Shown here: one piece after another, positions 7,484 through 15,834 of the stretch
How positions within the stretch are numbered: position 1 is the first letter of the stretch
Layout of the letters: the number at the start of each line of letters is the position of its first letter
Assembly (NCBI GenBank): GCA_016744135.1
Contig: JADGEX010000002.1
Location: 310,001 to 374,000 of the forward strand
DNA from: Pseudodesulfovibrio sp.
GTDB taxonomy: Bacteria > Desulfobacterota > Desulfovibrionia > Desulfovibrionales > Desulfovibrionaceae
DNA: 64,000 bases
Direction of reading: 5' to 3'
Notes under the pieces: model-generated
Databases searched by the model: none
What the model was told of the DNA's origin: nothing
The model's input: the letters and a program-made list of their open reading frames with translations, nothing else
Program-made: the position numbers and the translations under genes

Positions 7484-7920
7484 TGATGTGCCTCGGCCTT
7501 TGCGGCTTCTTCTCCTTTGGTGCTGGTCGCGATAACGAGATTGCTGAATCCGTTGGACCTGACTAAATCCACAATGCGGACAAACTGTTCTACACGTGCC
7601 TGCGGGGCTGATTTGAGGAGAATGTGCGCTGGTTGTAGCGCGAGTGGCTGTGATGCCGTGGATTGCAGTTTGTAGGCGAGAGACAACAGGGTGATTGGCT
7701 TGGTATCACAAAAGACATCACCGTTGGTTCGCAGTTCTATTTCCATTGATTTGCCGGAAACCGGCTTGGAAGATTCGGCTGGCGGAAGTTCCATTTCCAT
7801 GCCTTTTGCCGTGAATACTGTTGAAACAACGAAAAATATTAAAAGAATGAAGACGACATCCAAAAGTGGAGTGATGTCCGGTGAAGCAGGACGTGGCTTT
7901 TTCTGTTCAAAGGAAACCAT
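7480..7920 (-). CDS. exbD: ExbD/TolR-type proton channel subunit
   Basis: The 146-residue protein has a cytoplasmic N-terminus with SPDITPLLDVVFILLIFFVV, the ExbD/TolR membrane helix with its essential Asp (DVVFILL), followed by a periplasmic domain. It works with ExbB to use proton flow to energise TonB. The start at 7920 lies 8 nt after the exbB stop, and its end overlaps tonB. Confidence 0.9.
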   Translation of the reverse strand: MVSFEQKKPRPASPDITPLLDVVFILLIFFVVSTVFTAKGMEMELPPAESSKPVSGKSMEIELRTNGDVFCDTKPITLLSLAYKLQSTASQPLALQPAHILLKSAPQARVEQFVRIVDLVRSNGFSNLVIATSTKGEEAAKAEAHQ

Positions 7921-7928
7921 GAAAAGAC

Positions 7929-8516
7929 CTATTTGATCCCTTCAAGGAAGGTGTTGGTCATACGTTGCATGGCAAAGGCGTTTTTATCGTATTCACGACA
8001 AAACCAGCGGTGTGCCAGAAGTGAGGGGATTGCGACACTTAACCCAGCGGCTGTTGTCAGGAGCGCCTGCCAGATACCGCCGGCAAGCATGGTAATATCG
8101 ACGTTGCCGGACGCAGAGAGGCGGGAAAAAGCATTGATCATGCCGAGGACCGTGCCGAGCAGGCCTATGAGCGGGGCTGTGGTAGCAACTGTTGCCAGAA
8201 AATCCAGTCTGCGGCGGAATGAAAAAAGGACTTCTTCGCCGACACGATGGATTTTCTGTTCCTTTGCGGGGAGTGGCAGATCATTAAACAGTGCGTTGAA
8301 GAATTGAAGATAGGTCGGTGCAATGTCTTCTACTTCGTGCAGAGCTGCGTCGCTGCCTTGTGTCTGGAATAGATCAAAGATAGGTGTGAGTGCCCTGACA
8401 GAGGGAAGGCGGCGGGTGGTGAAAACAATAAATCGTTCAGCCATGACCGCAAGGGATGCAATGGAGAGGATAAGGAGCGGCCACATCATGAAACCGCCCT
8501 GTTGCAGCAGGTTCAT
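7929..8516 (-). CDS. exbB: ExbB/TolQ/MotA-type proton channel subunit
   Basis: The 195-residue protein has three membrane segments: residues 10-30 (MMWPLLILSIASLAVMAERF), one around 105-130 (APLIGLLGTVLGMINAF) and one around 145-165 (ALLTTAAGLSVAIPSLLAH). The APLIGLLGTV and TTAAGLSVAIP motifs are standard for ExbB/TolQ. The start codon overlaps the stop of the CobW-type gene by 4 nt, so translation is coupled. It forms the ExbB-ExbD motor with the next gene. Confidence 0.92.
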   Translation of the reverse strand: MNLLQQGGFMMWPLLILSIASLAVMAERFIVFTTRRLPSVRALTPIFDLFQTQGSDAALHEVEDIAPTYLQFFNALFNDLPLPAKEQKIHRVGEEVLFSFRRRLDFLATVATTAPLIGLLGTVLGMINAFSRLSASGNVDITMLAGGIWQALLTTAAGLSVAIPSLLAHRWFCREYDKNAFAMQRMTNTFLEGIK

Positions 8517-10339
8517 GCATACCTCCGTTCAAGTTGTTCGAGCATGGTTACATCCATATTTTTGCCGATGGCCACAAGAAAGCTTTCGTCGTCAAATTTA
8601 TTGCCGAGGCGGGAAAGTTCGTACCGCCCTGAGACATACTGTACTACTTCATGTTCGTCACTTTCTGCAACGTTCACGATTCCCTTGAGCCGAAAAACTT
8701 CCTTGGGGAGATTGTCCAAGATTCCAAGAAGATCTTTTCGGCTCAAGGGTTCGTGAAAGGCAAAACGTCTGGATATGAATCCTTCCATGGCATGGGTATG
8801 GTTTGGGGGCGAGAGGAGGCCAGGAAGAAGACCTTCGACATTTTGCGTCAATGGATCGAAATCATAAAGAGTTCCCGGATTGATTGCGCCGTATTCGGTC
8901 TTTACCAAAAGGGCGCGGTTGTTCAAGGTGCGGATGGTGTCGGTCAATGCCGTTTGCTCTTCAGCGGAAATCAAATCACATTTGTTGAGAATGATGGTGT
9001 CTGCGGCTTTTATTTGGTCGCGAGTGATGTCGCTTTCATTTAGCAGTGCCGGGGCGTTTTGCGCATCCACCAGAGTTGTAATGGAATCGAGCCGAATCTG
9101 CGGGCGCAATGTATCAATTTCGTTCAGGATATTGAAAGGATTAGCCAGTCCCGTTGTCTCTAGCACGATGACCTTGGGGCTAAATTGGGCATTGAGTTGC
9201 TCGATACCTTTAGAGAGATTACCTGCGAGTGTGCAGCACACACAACCTTCATCCAGTTCTATGATGGAATCGTCACCTTCAAGCAGTTTGCCGTCCACGC
9301 CGGTTTTGCCGATTTCATTTTGAATGATGGCGACTAGTTCGTCGCGTGCGGCGTGATACTCCAGAAGCTGGTTGAGAAAGGTAGTTTTGCCTGCGCCAAG
9401 GAAGCCGCTGAGAACAATGAGGCTGGGGCGGCTGTCAAAGGCGTATTCATGTTCACCGCTTTTGGCGATGGCTGAAAGGTTGTGTGTTTCCCACAGCAGG
9501 GCGGTGTCCAGAGGGGCCGGGAAGTGAGACCTCTCCGGTGCGCCGCCGCATGCGCTGAATTGCGGGATGATGGGAAATGCAAGTCTTTTTGATGTATCAA
9601 CGTCTCCCCAGCCGAGAGTGTCGGTGAGGGCAGAAATTTTTTGGGAAATGGGGGATTGATTGCCCTGAGCATCGTAGGCAAATGCTTTTGCGGGGGATTC
9701 ATTTCTGCCGAACCAGCACGGCGGTTCTCCTACGCAGTTGGAAATAGCCGCTCCAAGCACGAGCATAAAGTCCATGGCTATGGCGTGAGCCGGGATATCT
9801 TCTTCTGCCTGACCGGGGGCAATGACCCATTGTCCTTCTGAAGTGGCTATGCCGTCTTTGGCGACGCACAACTTGCGGTCAACGGCTGTAAGTTGCAGCG
9901 ATATAGTGTCTTCATCCGTGCCAAGTGCCGTGGAGAGCATGCCGATGCGGAATGGTGCCGCCCATCCCTCGTTGGAGGAAAATTGACGGAGTGCTTCCGT
10001 GTAATCTGGCTGGACGACGGCCATATTGGCCGCAAGGGACATGGTGTCGAGCAGTGGTTCCTCTTCGGCGGGAAAATAATAGAGTCCGAGAACTGCGTGA
10101 AGCCCGTGTTCGTCGGTGTGTTCATCCTCGGTGCACAGGCCGAAGACACCGGGACGTGTGCGTACTCGCATGGTCCATGCCTGTTTGCCACGAGGGCAGA
10201 CCGCCATGCCTTTCCAGCCGACCAGCCGTTTGAATTCATCATATTGGCATGCTGCCAACAAACAGTTCACCACCATTTCCGGCATGTTGATCTGTTGGTC
10301 TCTGTTGCGCTGTGGGGGAAGGATTGCGGAAAGGTTCAT
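8513..10339 (-). CDS. Two-domain protein: unknown N-terminal domain fused to a CobW/COG0523 GTPase
   Basis: The 608-residue form starts MNLSAILPP at 10339, just after the metallo-beta-lactamase gene; an open frame reaches back to 10576 but would overlap that gene. Residues 1 to about 300 are unlike anything I recognise. The C-terminal half is a G3E GTPase with P-loop SGFLGAGKTTF (about 311), the metal-binding GCVCC motif (about 365), NKCD, and a CobW C-terminal domain. COG0523 proteins are metal (Zn, Co, Ni, Fe) chaperones or insertases, so a role in metal delivery is likely. It is co-translated with exbB, which suggests the TonB system moves the same metal or metallophore. Confidence 0.82.
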   Translation of the reverse strand: MNLSAILPPQRNRDQQINMPEMVVNCLLAACQYDEFKRLVGWKGMAVCPRGKQAWTMRVRTRPGVFGLCTEDEHTDEHGLHAVLGLYYFPAEEEPLLDTMSLAANMAVVQPDYTEALRQFSSNEGWAAPFRIGMLSTALGTDEDTISLQLTAVDRKLCVAKDGIATSEGQWVIAPGQAEEDIPAHAIAMDFMLVLGAAISNCVGEPPCWFGRNESPAKAFAYDAQGNQSPISQKISALTDTLGWGDVDTSKRLAFPIIPQFSACGGAPERSHFPAPLDTALLWETHNLSAIAKSGEHEYAFDSRPSLIVLSGFLGAGKTTFLNQLLEYHAARDELVAIIQNEIGKTGVDGKLLEGDDSIIELDEGCVCCTLAGNLSKGIEQLNAQFSPKVIVLETTGLANPFNILNEIDTLRPQIRLDSITTLVDAQNAPALLNESDITRDQIKAADTIILNKCDLISAEEQTALTDTIRTLNNRALLVKTEYGAINPGTLYDFDPLTQNVEGLLPGLLSPPNHTHAMEGFISRRFAFHEPLSRKDLLGILDNLPKEVFRLKGIVNVAESDEHEVVQYVSGRYELSRLGNKFDDESFLVAIGKNMDVTMLEQLERRYA

Positions 10340-10409
10340 GGGCGTTCTCGTTGTATGGCGTTCGGCCCGCTCAGAGAGCGGGCCGAACAGTTGGGATGGC
10401 TCGGAGGAA

Positions 10410-11579
10410 TTAGCAGCCGAAGCTGATCTTGTCGCCGTTACCGAGGTAATCTTTTGAAGCGGACCGGAAGCGCGCGGTTCCACGCACGACCGGATATCCG
10501 GCTTCGATGAACTTCTTGGCGGTGAGGTGGCCGGTGCAATGGTTGCAGCCAATGCGCTCGAAGCCCCACTGTCCAAGGGAGATCACGAGGTCATCGTATT
10601 TGGGGTCCCAATCTTCAAAGGGTGAGATGTGCAGACCGCCATAGATGCCGTAGAACTTGTCTTTGTCGTACTTCAGGTTTGAGTAGGCAAAGTCGGCAAA
10701 CTTCAGGATGCCCTGATGACAACAACCGGAGATGAGCACCAGCCCACGATCCTTGATGTTGAAGGCAAGGGAGGTTTCGCCGAATACGCGGTTGATGATG
10801 GGGACATCGAACTTGAGGAGTGCCATGCCCGGAATGATTTCCGTGACGGGCTTGTCTGCGATGACCAGATCTCCCTTGTAACCGGAGTCTTTGATGTACT
10901 GGAGGCCTTCTTCGTAGAAACCGTCGTGTACATACAAGGGAATACGGTTGTCGTATTTCATGGTGACGGGCAGACCCCAGAAGTGGTCCCAGTGCTCATG
11001 CGAGATGAACAGGGCTTCAATTTCTTGCTCCTGAAGCATCTTGTCGATGCCTTCACGTTTGAAGCTGTCTTCCATCCATTCATAGGACCAGCCGGTGTCC
11101 AGCAGGTACTTGTGGACGGTACCGTCGAGAGCTTCCACTTCGATAAGGCATGAATATCCACCCGGGTTGTCCGGGTGCAAAGCCAGTTTCTTTTGGATGT
11201 CCCATGCTTTTTTCAGGTCGTTGGGAAGCAGTTCCTTGATGGAACCAATGCCCTCTTTGTAGGAACCCTGCGCTGATCCCTTGCCGTTGGCAAATGGTGC
11301 CCAGTTCAGGGTGTATTGGTTGACAAGCAGGCCGCCTGCCTCGTGGATGTCGCCGATAAGGTGAGCATTGTTGAACCAACTGGTCTCGGAGATGTTGGTA
11401 ATGCGGACGTTGCGGCATGCACCGAAGTCATGCTGTTTACGTTCCTTGTCGGGCATGGCGTCATAGGCCCAAGGGCTGTAGGAATACAGTCCCATTCCGG
11501 CGAATGCACCTGCGACAAGACCTGTTGCAGCGCCTTTTACAAAGTCGCGTCTGCTGATGTTCTTTTTATCGTTACTCAT
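10410..11579 (-). CDS. Tat-exported metallo-beta-lactamase-fold protein
   Basis: The 389-residue protein has a Tat signal (ISRRDFVKGAATG plus hydrophobic stretch to about residue 32). The catalytic HxHxDH motif is HEHWDH at residues 194-199, with DTGW before it, SGCCHQGI further on, and a later GCNHCTGH. The layout resembles the COG1237 group (RFA-P synthase-like, MJ0937 type) rather than true beta-lactamases. Its substrate cannot be read from the sequence. It sits between the membrane protein (25 nt upstream) and the CobW fusion (about 70 nt downstream) in the GntR operon, and the SD AAGGAG precedes the ATG. Confidence 0.85.
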   Translation of the reverse strand: MSNDKKNISRRDFVKGAATGLVAGAFAGMGLYSYSPWAYDAMPDKERKQHDFGACRNVRITNISETSWFNNAHLIGDIHEAGGLLVNQYTLNWAPFANGKGSAQGSYKEGIGSIKELLPNDLKKAWDIQKKLALHPDNPGGYSCLIEVEALDGTVHKYLLDTGWSYEWMEDSFKREGIDKMLQEQEIEALFISHEHWDHFWGLPVTMKYDNRIPLYVHDGFYEEGLQYIKDSGYKGDLVIADKPVTEIIPGMALLKFDVPIINRVFGETSLAFNIKDRGLVLISGCCHQGILKFADFAYSNLKYDKDKFYGIYGGLHISPFEDWDPKYDDLVISLGQWGFERIGCNHCTGHLTAKKFIEAGYPVVRGTARFRSASKDYLGNGDKISFGC

Positions 11580-11603
11580 ACTATTACTCCTTGTTCCCTG
11601 CGC

Positions 11604-13007
11604 TTACTTGATGATGGTGAAGTTGGCGCTGATCCACGGCAGGATCTTGATGATGGCGATGTACAGAATTGCGCCACCAGCCAGTCCGACAGCCAGACCC
11701 TTGGCAAGACCTGGGGTCCATTTCACGTCATGTGCGACGACTTCTTCTTTGATCTCTTCCAATTCTTCAGTGGTCTTGGGAACAGCCTTCCAGCCCGGCC
11801 AGCCATCCATGAACCAGACGTTGACCAGGAAGATGTTAATCAACCAGATCATGGGAATCATGGGGAACTGCTGGGGATGGGAGAAGCCTTTTTGGGTGCC
11901 GAGGAACAAGTGGGAAGTCTTATAGTAGACCACGTACACGAACACGGCGCCCAAAGCGGTCAGCAAGGTGCGGATGCACACGTTGACCGGGCGGCTGAAT
12001 TTTGTCGGCCAGTTGTTGCAGTAGAAGGAGAGGTACAAGGAGGGAACCAGCCAGAAAATGGCCATTTCACCAACATGCAGCCAACGCCAGTCAGGAGCCA
12101 TGAGGCGGCGGGTACCACGAATGGTTTCGCCCCAGACGAGGTCCTGAGCGTAGAACAGGAAGAAACACAGAGCCAGTGCAATACCGATGATTCCGAAGAA
12201 GGAAGCGGTACGACGCAGGTTGTCATTCTTGATCAGGTTAAAGGGATAGCGTTCCCAGATGGTTTCAAACAACCAGACGACGACGGTACAACACATGATC
12301 CATGCAATATGGAAGTTGCCGGAAACCGTGTTGGCGAAGTCTTCCCAGTAGGGAGGGCAAATGGCCGTGAACTTCTGCCAGGGGTAGAAGAGGATAGCCA
12401 TGTGTGAGTGCATGGTCAGGAAGTAGACAATCATGCTGAAGAAGAAGGTGACGAGAACAATGGTGATGCCTCGTGCTGGCTGCTTCAAATTTTGCCAAGG
12501 CGCATTTTCGCAGGCCACAACCCAGCTCGGAGAAAGCCAGGAAGCGATGGCTGCGAACATCATGATGGCTTCGGCAGCATACTCAATGGAATAGAAATCG
12601 GTGAGGCCCATGGCTTCAAGGCGTGCGGGATCAAAGTAGGCGATACCATAGTTGCCGAGTACTCCAATGAAGAATCCCTTGATGAGGATGACCATGGCTG
12701 CGACACTGACGAGTATGAGTACCGCTCCCTTGACAAGTGGATGCGTTTTTTGGAGCCATGTTCGTTTGAACGGCCAGAAATCAAAGATATAAGCGACCCA
12801 AATAAACAGAATCAGCAGCCAGCGACAGACCATGTAGCCCACATAAGGGGTGTACATGCGCATAAGGCCGCGCGGATCCTGAAAAATCCACCATGTTGCA
12901 TAAAAAAAGGCAAAAATGACAATCGTATTGATCAATGCCGGGATAGGCCCGTTCCAACGTTTGACCAGCTTTCGACTCTCAAGATAGCTGACACTACTGT
13001 TGTCCAT
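11604..13007 (-). CDS. Polytopic membrane protein of unknown function
   Basis: The 467-residue protein has roughly eleven hydrophobic helices and a short charged cytoplasmic segment near residue 410 (TTEELEEIKEEVVAHDV). It is rich in Trp, and several His lie in or near helices (MHSHMAILFYPW, WRWLHVGEMAIFW, SHLFLG), which could bind metal or heme. I do not recognise the family. It is not a standard transporter superfamily by eye. SD AAAGGAATG precedes the ATG. It lies between the 75-residue protein and the Tat metallo-beta-lactamase-fold protein, so these may form a membrane-periplasm unit. Confidence 0.75.
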   Translation of the reverse strand: MDNSSVSYLESRKLVKRWNGPIPALINTIVIFAFFYATWWIFQDPRGLMRMYTPYVGYMVCRWLLILFIWVAYIFDFWPFKRTWLQKTHPLVKGAVLILVSVAAMVILIKGFFIGVLGNYGIAYFDPARLEAMGLTDFYSIEYAAEAIMMFAAIASWLSPSWVVACENAPWQNLKQPARGITIVLVTFFFSMIVYFLTMHSHMAILFYPWQKFTAICPPYWEDFANTVSGNFHIAWIMCCTVVVWLFETIWERYPFNLIKNDNLRRTASFFGIIGIALALCFFLFYAQDLVWGETIRGTRRLMAPDWRWLHVGEMAIFWLVPSLYLSFYCNNWPTKFSRPVNVCIRTLLTALGAVFVYVVYYKTSHLFLGTQKGFSHPQQFPMIPMIWLINIFLVNVWFMDGWPGWKAVPKTTEELEEIKEEVVAHDVKWTPGLAKGLAVGLAGGAILYIAIIKILPWISANFTIIK

Positions 13008-13061
13008 GTTACATTCCTTTGGCGAGTTCGCTGGAGAGGGTGATCAATCCTCGTAAACCAA

Positions 13062-13289
13062 CTATGCTCTTTTACAGTCTTTTTGACGTTCAGATTCCGA
13101 AACCAGTTTTTCCAATTGCCTAGGCGTTACAGTAGCCGGATCAATCCCGAGAGCCATGGCGCGTAAGAAACATTCATTCTCAGTCAGAGGAGCTTTTTCT
13201 GGCTCTTTCTGCTGACGAACGACATCCTCCACCTCCTCGGTGTGCCCTTTTCTCGGAATAAACCGGCTGAAAAATTCTCTTCGTTTCAT
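13062..13289 (-). CDS. Small protein of 75 residues in the GntR operon
   Basis: Starts MKRREFFSRFIPRKG at 13289, 31 nt after the GntR gene stop. A longer frame to 13400 would run into that gene and is rejected. The N-terminus has an RREFF stretch like a degenerate Tat or amphipathic signal but no hydrophobic segment follows. The rest is charged with a predicted C-terminal helix (TPRQLEKLVSESERQ). Only weak SD. Function unknown; probably an accessory to the neighbouring membrane protein. Confidence 0.6.
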   Translation of the reverse strand: MKRREFFSRFIPRKGHTEEVEDVVRQQKEPEKAPLTENECFLRAMALGIDPATVTPRQLEKLVSESERQKDCKRA

Positions 13290-13320
13290 GATGTGTGTTC
13301 TGGCTGCGAAATGGGTGATT

Positions 13321-13998
13321 TTAATTTTCTGGCAGGACCAGTTGGTGAAAGGTCTGCATGCATTGTTCAGCGAGGCTTTCCGCCTGTTCCGGTTGCCCAT
13401 TTTTCAATGCGTTAAACAGCTCCACGTGATAGGCGAAAAGCGAGTCTATCTGTACCTCGGAAAGCCCTGTGCCGACGTGCTCAAGGTTTTGCGAAGCCAC
13501 TGAAAGTTCATTCATCAACAGAATGAGATAATCGTTTTGGGAGGCCTCGGCCAAGGCCAGAAAAAAAGCGATGTATTGTCGACTGACCATGGAAAGGTCG
13601 AAGTTGACGATGGCCTCACCAAGTCGTGCCGTGGCTTTTTCCAGCGAGGCGATGTTCGCGGGAGAGAGGCGAAGAGCCTCGGCTTTTGCCAGTTTTGGGG
13701 CGACAAACATGAGAGTCTCAATCAACTGATGATTGGCGGTCTGACTTTTGCGTTTTCGCAGCATCTCCCAAGAAATGCGTCCCTGTTTACTTTTTAGATA
13801 ACAGCCGCTCTTTTCCTTGATCTCAAGGTATCCCATGGTCTCAAGGTTGCAGAGCACCTCTCTGATAGTGTTGCGGCTTGTATGAAACATTTCAGCCAGT
13901 CGACGCTCCCCAGGAAGTCTGTCTCCTATGGAAAAGGAGCCTCCCTGAAGCATTGCGGTTACCTTTTGACAAAGTATGGGACGTTGTGCAGAAGCCAT
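13321..13998 (-). CDS. GntR-family (FadR/FCD-type) transcriptional regulator
   Basis: The 225-residue protein has an N-terminal winged HTH (GDRLPGERRLAEMFHTSRNTIREVL then LETMGYLEIKEKSGCYL) and an all-helical C-terminal ligand domain (residues about 80-220) like FadR/FCD regulators. It is the first gene of an eight-gene minus-strand run down to tonB. The start at 13998 has no clear SD: the sequence ahead is CTGGTTGGACCAG, a copy of the repeated operator, so binding there would block its own expression. The motif matches the FadR-type TGGTnnnACCA pattern, making autoregulation likely. Confidence 0.88.
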   Translation of the reverse strand: MASAQRPILCQKVTAMLQGGSFSIGDRLPGERRLAEMFHTSRNTIREVLCNLETMGYLEIKEKSGCYLKSKQGRISWEMLRKRKSQTANHQLIETLMFVAPKLAKAEALRLSPANIASLEKATARLGEAIVNFDLSMVSRQYIAFFLALAEASQNDYLILLMNELSVASQNLEHVGTGLSEVQIDSLFAYHVELFNALKNGQPEQAESLAEQCMQTFHQLVLPEN

Positions 13999-14000
13999 AT

Positions 14001-14013
14001 CTGGTCCAACCAG
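14001..14013. promoter_or_regulatory. GntR-type operator copy 1 (CTGGTCCAACCAG)
   Basis: Inverted repeat CTGG-TCCAA-CCAG directly against the start codon of the GntR gene. It is the same motif as at 14107 and 14270 and fits the TGGTnnnACCA pattern of FadR-like regulators. Confidence 0.65.
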
Positions 14014-14106
14014 TTTTGAGGTTTATTGAGTTTCTCCTTCCAATGAGATTGGTTTTATGAGCGATAAACCGTTGGTGCAAGGATTTTAACAAAATTGGAC
14101 CTGAAA

Positions 14107-14119
14107 CTGGTTGGACCAG
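14107..14119. promoter_or_regulatory. GntR-type operator copy 2 (CTGGTTGGACCAG)
   Basis: The identical motif, read from the other strand, 106 nt upstream of copy 1 and within the expected promoter zone of the GntR operon. Confidence 0.65.
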
Positions 14120-14214
14120 ATGGGGACGGTCGGGATGATTTTTTGAATTGTCTGCTTTCTAAGCGCATGAAATAATTTGGCATAAAATATGCCTTTGTTG
14201 GGCTCCATGCATAA

Positions 14215-14258
14215 AAAAGTGCAGCTCACCAATTCATGTTTTGGTGTGCTGCACTTTT
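14215..14258. terminator. Intrinsic terminator after the PAS/GAF gene
   Basis: Arms 14215-14230 and 14243-14258 (AAAAGTGCAGCTCACC with GGTGTGCTGCACTTTT, one mismatch) around a 12-nt loop, with A/T runs on both sides, so it works for the minus-strand PAS/GAF transcript. Confidence 0.85.
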
Positions 14259-14269
14259 GATAGTTCTGT

Positions 14270-14282
14270 TTGGTTGGACCAG
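14270..14282. promoter_or_regulatory. GntR-type operator copy 3 (TGGTTGGACCA)
   Basis: Third copy of the 11-bp core (14271-14281), between the stop of the PAS/GAF gene and its terminator, 164 nt from copy 2. Its distance suggests looping or control of read-through from the upstream gene. Confidence 0.5.
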
Positions 14283-14292
14283 ATCTCTTCCT

Positions 14293-15570
14293 TTATTTTT
14301 GTAGGCAACGCTCCAGATGTGTGAAGAACTCCTGGTGTAAAGCGGATAGAGGAGCGTCTGCGTCTGGGTCGTAACTCCCTTTCTGCGTTGAACAAAAAAT
14401 GAGAACACTGGTCAGAATTCCATCTTCGAAAAAGGGCTGTGCATAATAGGAATGAATGCCGTGCGGGATGAAAAGAGCCCAATCAATGGGTTTGATGCTC
14501 TTTGATGTCTCCATAACAACATGGTTGTCGAGTTCGAAACGCACTATGTTTTTGGCAATGGAGCCTTCATATGGATGCACCAGGTCTTCCAGTTCTCCTC
14601 CGAATGGCTCTCCGACTCCTGTGACGGAAACAATTCCTTTGTCGATGAAGATTTTGGAAAGCATGATGGCTTCCGTGGGGGAGTTCTTCGGCAGTGCTTT
14701 AAGCATGCTTTCCAAGAGGGCTTTGACCGTAGAACATTTTCGCATGGCAGCACTGACAGTTTTGGATGGAAGGACTTCGTTTCCTCTGACTGGAACCCCT
14801 TTGCATGCCTTGCATTCATTGAGGTGCGACAGAGTGATCCAGAGGAGATTCTCTTCGTCGCGGGCGATGACTTGAATCCGTGCCGAACACTGATGGCTTC
14901 TGCCTATGCTGTCGGTCACATAGAGTTCACCATTCCAATAGTCTGAAAAGATGAGACTTTCATAGATTTGAAAGAGGTCTGTGCCGGGAGTGTCCTGCAA
15001 CAGCTCCTGCAAATGAAGGTTGGTCAGTTGTTTTTTGCTGTACCCCAGCAATTGATCCGCTGCCGTGTTGACCATGCTGATGGAACGGTCAGTAAACCGG
15101 ACAAGAAGTACGGGGTCATCAACGAGGTCGATCCTGACGGAAAGTCCAGGGCGGCCTTCTGTCGCCAGAATGGTACTGACATGAGAGGTGATATCCATGA
15201 GCACGCCTACGGAGCTTGTTGGGTGTTCAGGGTCAGGCATTCCCGCAAGTTTGAACCACCTATTTACTCCCTCATCCACTTGTATACGGAATACGCATGT
15301 CGCTTTTTGTCGATGGAGAAGCTGCTTGAGGCTGTGCTGGAACCGTTCTCGGTCTTCAGAGAGGACCAGTCGTTCAGCCGATTGCGGGTTTTGCATGATG
15401 GCCCGAACTTTTTCGCCATGCGGCTGGAGAGTGTGGGAATTGAGAAATGATATCTCTTTGCCAACAATATCAATTCTCCAGACAATGGCTGGAATTACTT
15501 CAAGATAGCTCTCAAGTCTTTTTCCCATCTCAGTACAGGAATCGGACTCGCCGTCCATTTGCTTCGACAT
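14293..15570 (-). CDS. PAS-PAS-GAF-like sensor protein without output domain
   Basis: The 425-residue cytoplasmic protein has two PAS-like domains (about 15-130, WRIDIVGKEISFLN; and about 140-255, LLVRFTDRSISMVNTAADQLLGYS), then a linker with CKACKG, then a GAF-like domain (about 270-420) with AEAIMLSKIF-type helices and FIPHGIHSYYAQPFFEDG. There is no kinase, GGDEF, HTH or sigma-54 domain. It may pass a signal by protein contact, or be the sensory half of a split system. It lies just upstream of the GntR operon on the same strand but is closed by its own terminator. Confidence 0.7.
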   Translation of the reverse strand: MSKQMDGESDSCTEMGKRLESYLEVIPAIVWRIDIVGKEISFLNSHTLQPHGEKVRAIMQNPQSAERLVLSEDRERFQHSLKQLLHRQKATCVFRIQVDEGVNRWFKLAGMPDPEHPTSSVGVLMDITSHVSTILATEGRPGLSVRIDLVDDPVLLVRFTDRSISMVNTAADQLLGYSKKQLTNLHLQELLQDTPGTDLFQIYESLIFSDYWNGELYVTDSIGRSHQCSARIQVIARDEENLLWITLSHLNECKACKGVPVRGNEVLPSKTVSAAMRKCSTVKALLESMLKALPKNSPTEAIMLSKIFIDKGIVSVTGVGEPFGGELEDLVHPYEGSIAKNIVRFELDNHVVMETSKSIKPIDWALFIPHGIHSYYAQPFFEDGILTSVLIFCSTQKGSYDPDADAPLSALHQEFFTHLERCLQK

Positions 15571-15790
15571 TCTATTCCTTTGTCATCTAAATTGTTTTTA
15601 ATATGAGACCGCCGTCCTTATAAACGCCACTCATACTCCTTGGCAAATTGATTCATAGTGGCCTGACCAGTTATTGTTATCTATCAGAAAAAATGGTTTT
15701 TCTGGGCATATCATAAATTGATGTCAATGTTGATGTTGCGAGGAGTGAGAATTGGAGAGAGAGGGGGCGAGGAGAAGGATAGGAAATGAG

Positions 15791-15825
15791 AATCCGCGCC
15801 CGAGAAGGACTTTCAGGCGCGGATT
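15791..15825 (-). terminator. Intrinsic terminator after metE
   Basis: Perfect 10-bp arms AATCCGCGCC (15791-15800) and GGCGCGGATT (15816-15825) with a 15-nt loop, 10 nt after the metE stop. The U-rich tail is weak. The rest of 15571-15790 shows nothing I can name. Confidence 0.75.
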
Positions 15826-15834
15826 TTCCATGTT

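Noticed and set aside
11316..12407. 363-codon plus-strand open frame
   Set aside because: Antisense to the membrane protein and MBL genes; acidic low-information sequence typical of a mirror frame.
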